DNA of 50,542 bases from the NCBI RefSeq assembly GCF_000430545.1, contig NZ_AUMF01000024.1, forward strand, positions 1-50,542, read 5' to 3'. A program made the translations under genes and the position numbers. A model generated the notes under the pieces. The model was not told the origin of the DNA. It saw nothing but the letters and a program-made list of their open reading frames with translations, and did not search any database. Below are positions 9,540 through 15,771 of this stretch, one piece after another. The DNA is from Tenacibaculum ovolyticum DSM 18103 (lineage in GTDB: Bacteria > Bacteroidota > Bacteroidia > Flavobacteriales > Flavobacteriaceae). Position 1 is the stretch's first letter. The number at the start of each line of letters is the position of its first letter.

Positions 9540-9558
9540 TATACAATCACATTGTATA
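9540..9558. promoter_or_regulatory. palindrome upstream of first Crp/Fnr gene, candidate autoregulatory site
   Basis: TATACAAT and its exact complement ATTGTATA are separated by CAC, giving 8-base perfect arms. The centre is 31 bases before the ATG at 9580, close to where the promoter should lie. A dimeric Crp/Fnr protein binding here would block or steer its own transcription. Confidence 0.45.
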
Positions 9559-9579
9559 CAATTTAATACACAAAATTTA

Positions 9580-10194
9580 ATGCTAGATAATTTCTTAAAA
9601 CAACTTGGAATTTCAGAAAAAGGGCTTCAAGATGAGATTCGTAAAAAAGCTACTATAACAGAGCACAAAAAAGGCGATTTTATTATTAAAAGCAATCATT
9701 ACATAAAGGTGTTAAAAATTGTGCTAGAAGGAAAAGTAAGAGTTTATCAAGAAAGTGAAGACCGTGAAATTCTTATTTATTATCTAAATACAATGGAAAC
9801 CTGTACACTATCACTTTCTGCTTGTTTTGAAGATTGCAAGAGTACTGTTAATGCTATTGCTGAAGAAAAATGCATCATACTAAACCTACCTATTAGATAT
9901 GTAAGAGATTGGAATTTTAGTTATAAATCATGGAATAATTTTATTATTAATACATTTAGGGAAAGTTACAATCACTTAATTAATCAATATTCAAATTTAG
10001 CGTTTCAACCATTGAAAGATCGCTTGCTTGATTATCTTATTTCTAAAGCTAATGATGACATTATTTATAAATCACATCAAGATTTAGCCAAAGAATTAGG
10101 AACAACAAGAGAGGTTATTTCTAGATTACTTAAGAAATTAGAATCAAACGGTAAACTACGTCTTGGACAAAAAGAAATTCAGATTTTAAAATAA
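9580..10194 (+). CDS. Crp/Fnr-family transcription regulator (copy 1 of 4)
   Basis: A 204-residue regulator. Residues 15-120 form the cyclic-nucleotide-binding-like barrel (IKVLKIVLEGKVRVYQESED), then a dimer helix and a winged-helix domain with recognition helix GTTREVISRLLKKLESNG. The phosphate-binding motif of true cAMP receptors (RGE...RSA) is absent, so cAMP is unlikely to be the ligand. Several Cys residues (in ETCTLSLSACFEDCKST) could be redox-sensitive, which is inference. It is closely related to the copy at 12565, less so to those at 14347 and 15056. The promoter of the next operon carries a Crp-like box, so this protein is a candidate activator of it. Confidence 0.88.
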   Translation: MLDNFLKQLGISEKGLQDEIRKKATITEHKKGDFIIKSNHYIKVLKIVLEGKVRVYQESEDREILIYYLNTMETCTLSLSACFEDCKSTVNAIAEEKCIILNLPIRYVRDWNFSYKSWNNFIINTFRESYNHLINQYSNLAFQPLKDRLLDYLISKANDDIIYKSHQDLAKELGTTREVISRLLKKLESNGKLRLGQKEIQILK

Positions 10195-10205
10195 ATTTAA
10201 ACTGT

Positions 10206-10251
10206 TGTGCCAAATGTCACAGGTTTTACATCTTAAATCATAGTTTATTTG
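10206..10251 (+). promoter_or_regulatory. Crp-like operator with -7 box, promoter of the 10282-12430 operon
   Basis: The box TGTGC-CAAATG-TCACA at 10206-10221 is close to the general Crp/Fnr consensus TGTGA-N6-TCACA and continues as CAGGT to 10224. A flavobacterial -7-like box (TTTATTTG) ends at 10251, 27 bases after that GGT. No TTTG -33 box is at the expected distance, which fits activation by a bound regulator. The same arrangement is at 13219-13268. Confidence 0.6.
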
Positions 10252-10281
10252 CACCATAATTAACAATTAAATTAAATAATT

Positions 10282-10578
10282 ATGGAAATAATGGTAAAAT
10301 TTGAGCTTTTAGCTCAAGAACAACAGTCCGAAAAAATTAAACATTTTTTTGAAAAAATACTTCAAGATACGAGAAGTTTTAATGGTTGCAATACTGCTCA
10401 AGTATCTAGATTAGCACAAGACCCCAACAAAATTATTCTAATTGAATATTGGAAATCTAATGACCATTTTCAAAAGTATTTAAACTGGAGAAAAGAAATA
10501 GGAGATTTTAACACTCTTGGTAGTATGTTAAAAGAAGATCCTAGTATTCAAATTTACGAAGTAGTAACCACAGCTTAA
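10282..10578 (+). CDS. antibiotic-biosynthesis-monooxygenase (ABM) domain protein
   Basis: A 98-residue single ABM domain of dimeric alpha-beta (ferredoxin-like) fold. Typical elements are the first strand VKFELLAQEQQSEKIKHFF, the CNTAQVSRLAQDPNKIILIE strand pair and the EYWKSNDHFQKYL helix that carries the family's conserved Trp and His. Relatives include the quinol monooxygenase YgiN and small oxygenases, and some act on quinones or reactive carbonyl compounds. It is the first gene of a likely three-gene operon (24-base gap to the lipoprotein gene) under a Crp-like box. A Met three codons in would be an alternative start. Enzyme activity is not proven by sequence. Confidence 0.82.
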   Translation: MEIMVKFELLAQEQQSEKIKHFFEKILQDTRSFNGCNTAQVSRLAQDPNKIILIEYWKSNDHFQKYLNWRKEIGDFNTLGSMLKEDPSIQIYEVVTTA

Positions 10579-10601
10579 GGCTTTAAACTTGAAAAAAAAT
10601 C

Positions 10602-11516
10602 ATGAATTTAACAAATAAAAAAATGTTTAGTAATAATTTATTCTTAAGAATTATATTGTTAACAATAGTATTAACATCGTGTGCACAACAACAAACCGTT
10701 AACGAAGAAAAAAAAGTAATACAAAGTTATAGTAAACAAAAACCTACTGCTCATCACGAAATAGCACTTGAAGTAATTGCAGCTAGTAAACAATGGATTA
10801 CAAATTTTAATAAAGGAGCCAAAGAGAACATTGTAAGAGGCTATGCAAAAACAGCCGTAATGAGTGCAATGCCTTTTGGTGTTTACAAAGGAATGGAAAA
10901 AATAAAAGGATTTTGGGTTCCATTTGTAGAAAGTGGAGCAACAGATTTAGTTTATACAAAATTAAGCATTCAAGTAGCCAATGAAAAAACAGCCTTTTTA
11001 TCTGCAAATTGGAGTATGAATGTAGGTCATGGTGTAATTTATAATGAAAAATGGGAAAAGTTAAATGGAAAATGGATGCTAACCTATGATAACTTTGAAG
11101 TACAAGAGAAATATGAAATACCTCGTAAAAATAGTAAAAATCCAATAGCTAGTCATATTGCTATGGAAGAACTAATTCATACATCAATAGCATGGACAAG
11201 TAATTTTAATGATGGTAAAGGTAATATTTGTGGTGAAGGGTATTTTGAAAATGCAACAATGAATCCTAGTCCTTTTCCATCAATTACAGGAAAAAAAGGA
11301 ATTGAAAATTTTTGGATTAAACTTATAGCAGATGGTGCCACTAATTTAATTTATTCAACGCCAAAATTTGAAATGGTAACTACTAACAGTGGTATTTTAT
11401 CTTCTGATTGGTCAATGAATATTGGAGAAGGAAAAATTTATAATGAAAAATGGGAAAAGAAAGATGGAAAATGGAAGTTAAGCTATGATGAATTCAAAGT
11501 ACTAACACAATACTAA
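10602..11516 (+). CDS. lipoprotein with two tandem NTF2/SnoaL-like domains
   Basis: A 304-residue exported lipoprotein. The signal ends in a lipobox (IVLTSC, Cys near residue 28), so it is likely attached to a membrane on the periplasmic side. Two halves of about 120 residues are clear internal repeats: each has FGVYKGMEKIKGFWVPF or the matching TGKKGIENFWIKL, then SANWSMNVGHGVIYNEKWEK or SSDWSMNIGEGKIYNEKWEK, then a GKWxLxYDxF end. This is the cone fold of NTF2/SnoaL/DUF4440 proteins, which includes small cyclases, isomerases and binding proteins. No catalytic Asp/His pair can be assigned with confidence. It is co-transcribed with the ABM and VOC genes. Confidence 0.72.
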   Translation: MNLTNKKMFSNNLFLRIILLTIVLTSCAQQQTVNEEKKVIQSYSKQKPTAHHEIALEVIAASKQWITNFNKGAKENIVRGYAKTAVMSAMPFGVYKGMEKIKGFWVPFVESGATDLVYTKLSIQVANEKTAFLSANWSMNVGHGVIYNEKWEKLNGKWMLTYDNFEVQEKYEIPRKNSKNPIASHIAMEELIHTSIAWTSNFNDGKGNICGEGYFENATMNPSPFPSITGKKGIENFWIKLIADGATNLIYSTPKFEMVTTNSGILSSDWSMNIGEGKIYNEKWEKKDGKWKLSYDEFKVLTQY

Positions 11517-11548
11517 AAAATCACAAAAACAATAAACAAACCAAAGTG

Positions 11549-12430
11549 ATGAAATTAAAAAGCTTTAGACTAGGAATAAACAGTCCAAAAACCATAAACT
11601 TCTATACTAAAATACTAGGAATGAAATTAAAAAATACCTTTGAGCATATCAAAGGTACTTTGTCTATTTTAAATTTTGAAAATCAAGATTATTACTTAGA
11701 ATTGTTTCAAGAAAAACAAAACAATCTTATTAAATACTCCCAAAAATCTGATGACAACTATTGGAAGCATAGCTTATTCATAGACGATATTCAAAGAGTT
11801 AACACCAAAATAAAAGAATATAATATACCTATTGGTGACCCATATCAATTTGGAGATATTGGTTACTTATCTCATACCAAAGATATCGAAGATCATCAAA
11901 TAGAATTCATTCAAAAAACATTTAAACAAAACACTGTTCCGTCTACACCAAAAAAAGACTATCCGTTGCTAGAAAACCCAGTATTAGGCTTGTTAACTAT
12001 TAGAACGAAAGATCCAATAAAAAGCATTCAGTTTTATGAAGATATCTGCGGAATGAAACTACATGCAAGGATGTATGTAAAACGAAGTAACGGATTTACT
12101 TTGTATTTTTTAGGAAGTCCAGAACTAACACCTCCCTCATTAGATATTGATGCTCTAGAAAATAGAGAATGGATGTACCAACAAAACCATTTATTTATTG
12201 AGATACAGCACTATTGGGGTAGTGAATATGACGATAATTTTATATTAAATCACAATCATCAAGGATGTCAATTGGTTAAATTTGAAGGAGATTTATTAAT
12301 CCTAAAAAATAAATTACTGAAGAGAGATATTCCTTTTCTTGAAAAAGAAAATCAACAAGAGTCTAAAAACGAAATACATTTTTCTTCTGTAGATAATTTG
12401 AAAATATTAGCTACTGAATACAAAAACTAA
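11549..12430 (+). CDS. two-domain VOC (glyoxalase-like) protein
   Basis: A 293-residue protein with two vicinal-oxygen-chelate domains. The first starts at FRLGINSPKTINFYTKILGM and the second near residue 150 at GLLTIRTKDPIKSIQFYEDI; both show the VOC opening followed by the FY.xxLGM helix. His and Glu residues expected for a metal site occur (for example KHSLFIDDI and LFIEIQHYWG), as in extradiol dioxygenases and glyoxalases, but the exact reaction is unknown. I choose the ATG at 11549; a GTG one codon earlier is equally possible. It ends the operon that starts with the ABM gene and may act on the same small molecule. Confidence 0.78.
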   Translation: MKLKSFRLGINSPKTINFYTKILGMKLKNTFEHIKGTLSILNFENQDYYLELFQEKQNNLIKYSQKSDDNYWKHSLFIDDIQRVNTKIKEYNIPIGDPYQFGDIGYLSHTKDIEDHQIEFIQKTFKQNTVPSTPKKDYPLLENPVLGLLTIRTKDPIKSIQFYEDICGMKLHARMYVKRSNGFTLYFLGSPELTPPSLDIDALENREWMYQQNHLFIEIQHYWGSEYDDNFILNHNHQGCQLVKFEGDLLILKNKLLKRDIPFLEKENQQESKNEIHFSSVDNLKILATEYKN

Positions 12431-12564
12431 AAAGGCTTCATACTAAATCAATCCTAATTTTACAACTGAAAACACTTACTTTAATAGCTTATTACATAAC
12501 TATAATTTAAAATATTTACCAATAACTGGTGGTTGCATAAAACTACTATTTATAATTAGAAAGA

Positions 12565-13191
12565 ATGACTGAATTTAACCAACTATTTAAAGCTTTAAAT
12601 ATTGCTGAAGTAAATCTGAAAGAGGAAATTTTAAAAGTAGGAATCATACAAACTGTACCTAAAAATACATTTATTGTTGAACAAGGTAAATATATCAAAT
12701 GGTTAGCCCTTGTTATTTCGGGTAAAGTAAGGGTATGGCAAGAAAACGACGATAGGCAAATTTTGCTTTATTATGTTAATCCTATTCAGACATGTGTATT
12801 ATCTCTTTCAGCTACATTCCGAGACTACAAAAGTCTTGTAAATGCAAAAACAGAAGAAGATACAATAATCATCAAAATACCAGTGAGATTTGTTTCTGAA
12901 TGGAATTTTAAATATAAATCTTGGAATAATTTCACTACAAATTCATTTATATTTAGTTATGACGATTTACTACATTCTTATAAGAATTTAGCGTTTAATA
13001 AAATAGACAAGCGAATAATAGATTACCTAAAGTTAGAAAGTACAAAAAAACAATCTCACATAATAAACCTTTCACATAGTCAATTAGCAAAAGAAATAGG
13101 TACTACAAGGGAAGTTGTTTCAAAAATATTGAAACAGTTTGAAGTTTCAGGTATCGTAAAATTGAAGTTTAAGCAAATAGAACTCCTCTAA
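12565..13191 (+). CDS. Crp/Fnr-family transcription regulator (copy 2 of 4)
   Basis: A 208-residue regulator and the close paralogue of the 9580 protein. Shared stretches include ISGKVRVWQENDDRQILLYY, the TCxLSLSA core, a WNFxYKSWNNF helix and the recognition helix GTTREVVSKILKQFE. Of the several Cys in copy 1 only the first is kept. It stands alone, with the hydrolase gene 111 bases downstream under a Crp-like box. The region just upstream has a small ACCA-N5-TGGT inverted repeat and GGTTGCA, similar to half of the sites before the third copy. Ligand and targets are unknown, but it is a candidate activator of the hydrolase promoter. Confidence 0.87.
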   Translation: MTEFNQLFKALNIAEVNLKEEILKVGIIQTVPKNTFIVEQGKYIKWLALVISGKVRVWQENDDRQILLYYVNPIQTCVLSLSATFRDYKSLVNAKTEEDTIIIKIPVRFVSEWNFKYKSWNNFTTNSFIFSYDDLLHSYKNLAFNKIDKRIIDYLKLESTKKQSHIINLSHSQLAKEIGTTREVVSKILKQFEVSGIVKLKFKQIELL

Positions 13192-13218
13192 AAAATTACT
13201 TTTTAAATTATATTTTAT

Positions 13219-13268
13219 CACCTGTATCAAAAGGTACAGGTGCTACTTCATTTCTCGTTTTACTTTTG
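13219..13268 (+). promoter_or_regulatory. Crp-like operator with -7 box, hydrolase promoter
   Basis: The arms CACCTGTA (13219-13226) and TACAGGTG (13235-13242) are perfect complements around an 8-base spacer. A perfect TAnnTTTG box (TACTTTTG) lies at 13261-13268, its end 27 bases after the GGT of the operator, exactly as at 10206-10251. The inner 19 bases match that other site at 14 positions. No TTTG -33 element is present. With the start of transcription about 7 bases past the box, the operator centre falls near -44, as for a class II activator. Confidence 0.68.
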
Positions 13269-13302
13269 CATTGTAATTAATAACAAATTTAAAACAGAAA
13301 AA

Positions 13303-14112
13303 ATGACACAAAAAAAATTTACCCTTTTAGCAATCATTCTACTTTCGATTGTTAGTATTGGATGCTCAAACACACAAAAAATGGACAAAAAAGAAACTTA
13401 TGTATTAGTGCACTCCGCTTGGTTAGGAGGATGGCAATGGAAAAATGTAGCTAAAAATCTAAAAGAAAATGGACACGCAGTTTTAACCCCAGACTTACCA
13501 GGGCACGGAAGCGACAAGACTTCTCCTGCCGATATTACTATGGATGATTATGTAAAAACACTTGTAGATATTCTTGACAAACAAGATAGTCCAGTAATTT
13601 TAGTTGGCCATAGTTTTAATGGTATTACTGTTAGTAGAGTTGCTGAATTAAGGCCTAATAAAGTTAAAAAACTGGTGTTTTTAACTGCTTTTTTACTACC
13701 AAACAAAGGTTCATTCTTAGGAGCAGTACAAGCTGTAAAAGGATCTACAGCGGTAGATAATTTTCATTTATCAGAAGATAAAACATATGCTTTTGTAAAA
13801 GAAGATGAAGTACAAAATGCTTTTGCTCACGATATATCAAAAGAAGCTTTTAACGCTGCAAAACCATATATTGTACCTGAACCTGCAGCACCTTTAAGCT
13901 ATGAGTTACAAATAACAGATGAAAATTTTGGTAAAATTCCTAAATACTATGTCGAATGTACAGAAGATAGAGCCATACCTATTGAAATACAAAGAGCAAT
14001 GTATAAAGGGAAAGTTGAAAAAGTATATACCTTAAAATCAAGTCATACTCCAAATTTCTCACAACCTGAAAACCTAGCTAGTATTTTCTTAGAAATACTA
14101 AAAGAAAAATAA
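13303..14112 (+). CDS. lipoprotein alpha/beta hydrolase (methylesterase/hydroxynitrile-lyase-like)
   Basis: A 269-residue alpha/beta-fold hydrolase. The start at 13303 gives a lipoprotein signal with lipobox (SIVSIGCS, Cys about residue 21); the longer frame upstream would bury this signal. The catalytic triad is visible: Ser in VGHSFNG, Asp in CTEDRAIP and His in SSHTPNFS, with oxyanion region VHSAWLGGWQW. The pattern resembles plant-type esterases and hydroxynitrile lyases of the MES/salicylate-binding group. The substrate is unknown. It is a single gene whose promoter shares its operator with the ABM operon, so the two units are probably switched on together. Confidence 0.83.
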   Translation: MTQKKFTLLAIILLSIVSIGCSNTQKMDKKETYVLVHSAWLGGWQWKNVAKNLKENGHAVLTPDLPGHGSDKTSPADITMDDYVKTLVDILDKQDSPVILVGHSFNGITVSRVAELRPNKVKKLVFLTAFLLPNKGSFLGAVQAVKGSTAVDNFHLSEDKTYAFVKEDEVQNAFAHDISKEAFNAAKPYIVPEPAAPLSYELQITDENFGKIPKYYVECTEDRAIPIEIQRAMYKGKVEKVYTLKSSHTPNFSQPENLASIFLEILKEK

Positions 14113-14132
14113 AAAGGAGTAACAAAGATGAT

Positions 14133-14144
14133 GGTTGCACAACT
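14133..14144. promoter_or_regulatory. palindrome GTTGCACAAC, first of a pair
   Basis: The perfect 10-base palindrome lies within ATGGTTGCACAACT in the 234-base gap before the third Crp/Fnr gene. An almost identical site is 128 bases downstream at 14261-14272, and the flanks also agree (ATGG on the left, AAATATT on the right). Paired copies suggest a binding site for one of the local regulators. Confidence 0.45.
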
Positions 14145-14260
14145 CAAAATATTTTTTTTAAAGAATCTTATAATCTTCATTCTATTTAAAACATAACACA
14201 CTGATTACCAATACTAGTGATTTTGTGTTTTGTTCAGGGTTCTGAATCAAAAAATAAAAT

Positions 14261-14272
14261 GGTTGTGCAACT
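14261..14272. promoter_or_regulatory. palindrome GTTGTGCAAC, second of a pair
   Basis: The site ATGGTTGTGCAACT differs from the one at 14133-14144 only in the two central bases, which are inverted. It sits 75 bases before the ATG at 14347, a suitable place for an operator of that gene. Confidence 0.45.
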
Positions 14273-14346
14273 ATTCAAATATTGTAAGTAAACTCTATAA
14301 ATTACTACTTAATAGTAGTTTATATAATAAAAATAAATAATTTATA

Positions 14347-14955
14347 ATGATTTTAAAGTCCCTCGTTAATGAATCAACAGCTAAATTAATTCAACCTTAT
14401 GCTGTTCAAAAAAAATACCTAGTTGGTGATCCAATTTTACTAAAACATGTTCCGATAAACACTACAGCCATTATAATCAGTGGTGTCTTAAAAGCTCATT
14501 TAGACCAAGATGATAACTCTCTGTTGCTATATCATATTTCACCCAAAACAAATCCTGTTATAGCTCTAATGAACATGACAGAATCATATGCTGCTCCAAT
14601 CTCAATCACTGCTATAGAAAACAGTACTATATTATGGGTTCCAAATAATAAAATAGCTGAATGTCAAGCTCTTTCTTTATCTTTCAAAAAAGTTATTATT
14701 AATTCTAGCGAATATAATATTAATATAATGCTTAATAGACTTAAAAATTTATTAACCCATTCTTTAGAGAATCGCTTATTCTATTATCTAAAAAATAAAT
14801 CTACCGTTTACCTACAAAAAGATATTCAAATTTCTAGAGCTGAAATATCTTCTGATTTAAAAACTCCTTTAGCTTCTATTTCTAGAGCTCTAAGACGTTT
14901 AGAAAATCAACATAAGATTATAAGTAAACCCAGATCAATACAGTTATTAGTATAA
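14347..14955 (+). CDS. Crp/Fnr-family transcription regulator (copy 3 of 4)
   Basis: A 202-residue protein with the same layout as the two earlier copies but clearly diverged. It has an N-terminal beta-barrel (IIISGVLKAHLDQDDNSLLL), a central helix and a C-terminal winged helix whose recognition region reads ISSDLKTPLASISRALRRLE. It lacks the Cys residues of copy 1 and the cAMP phosphate-binding motif. It is followed after 100 bases by copy 4, which is more like it than copies 1 and 2 are, so a separate duplication produced this pair. Two near-identical palindromes lie in the 234-base upstream region. Ligand unknown. Confidence 0.82.
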   Translation: MILKSLVNESTAKLIQPYAVQKKYLVGDPILLKHVPINTTAIIISGVLKAHLDQDDNSLLLYHISPKTNPVIALMNMTESYAAPISITAIENSTILWVPNNKIAECQALSLSFKKVIINSSEYNINIMLNRLKNLLTHSLENRLFYYLKNKSTVYLQKDIQISRAEISSDLKTPLASISRALRRLENQHKIISKPRSIQLLV

Positions 14956-15017
14956 AATACATATACTAAAGAGTTCTATATTTATACCAAAAAATGCTAA
15001 TTAGTAAACTAATTTAG

Positions 15018-15033
15018 TATAGGAAACCCTATA
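15018..15033. promoter_or_regulatory. inverted repeat before fourth Crp/Fnr gene
   Basis: TATAGG and CCTATA are perfect 6-base arms around AAAC. The centre is about 30 bases before the ATG at 15056, the same relative place as the 9540-9558 palindrome before copy 1. It may be an autoregulatory operator; the sequence differs from the other sites. Confidence 0.4.
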
Positions 15034-15055
15034 TTAAATAACCAACCAGCCTATT

Positions 15056-15676
15056 ATGTTAAAAAATTTACCCTTCTCTAAAGAGGCAATCGACCTATTA
15101 AAAAAACACGGAAAAATATTACATTACAAAAAAGGATCTTTATTAGAAAACTGTACTCGTTCCAACAAAGATGTATGCATTTTATTATCTGGAATTATTA
15201 AAATGTGTATAAAACATGGTAATAAAAAATTACTTTTATATCATGTAGAAGGAATAAAGCCCAAAATTATAAATTACACCAACACTTCAAACATATCTTC
15301 AGATATAGTATGTGGTACCGTTTTAAAAGACGCTATCGTTTTAAACACTCCAAACGATTTATTTTTAGAATGGGCAAGTACCTACATAGAGCTTCGAGAT
15401 TTTATGATTACATCATATCAATACCATTATATAAATATTATAAACAAAACTCAAGAAGTTAACAGTAGAACATTAGAAGAACATTTACTTGGTTATATTA
15501 AAACAAAATCGAAGCTATATAAAAATCCTGAAATTAAAGTTCCAGTACTAGAAATATCTGAAGACTTAAATTTTTCTAGAGAAGCTATTTCAAGAGGATT
15601 AAAAAACTTAGAAATTAACAATAAAATTATTCGTAAAACTAGATCAATCGTACTACTTTTTTTAATTGCTTTATAA
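15056..15676 (+). CDS. Crp/Fnr-family transcription regulator (copy 4 of 4)
   Basis: A 206-residue protein, last of the four local paralogues. The sensor barrel (VCILLSGIIKMCIKHGNKKL) keeps the fold, and the winged helix has ISEDLNFSREAISRGLKNLE as recognition region. It carries four Cys residues in the first 90 residues, in positions different from copy 1, so a shared redox mechanism is not evident. It is 100 bases after copy 3 in the same direction and ends 95 bases before the convergent carB, with a shared terminator between. Targets cannot be assigned. Confidence 0.82.
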   Translation: MLKNLPFSKEAIDLLKKHGKILHYKKGSLLENCTRSNKDVCILLSGIIKMCIKHGNKKLLLYHVEGIKPKIINYTNTSNISSDIVCGTVLKDAIVLNTPNDLFLEWASTYIELRDFMITSYQYHYINIINKTQEVNSRTLEEHLLGYIKTKSKLYKNPEIKVPVLEISEDLNFSREAISRGLKNLEINNKIIRKTRSIVLLFLIAL

Positions 15677-15718
15677 TAGAATCGTTTTCATTAAAAAATA
15701 GAGTATCCTTTAAAATAA

Positions 15719-15754
15719 AAAATCCTCATAGATATAAAACTCTATGAGGATTTT
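15719..15754. terminator. bidirectional terminator between Crp/Fnr copy 4 and carB
   Basis: A perfect 14-base inverted repeat (AAAATCCTCATAGA and complement) with an 8-base loop is flanked by A and T runs, ending both convergent genes. Confidence 0.9.
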
Positions 15755-15771
15755 AATTTTATAAAAAAATT

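Noticed and set aside
9631..10194. True cAMP receptor (Crp) or iron-sulfur Fnr
   Set aside because: The RGE...RSA phosphate-binding motif and the N-terminal Cys cluster of Fnr are both absent.
13240..13302. Longer start of the alpha/beta hydrolase
   Set aside because: It overlaps the operator and -7 box and would place 21 residues before a perfect lipoprotein signal.
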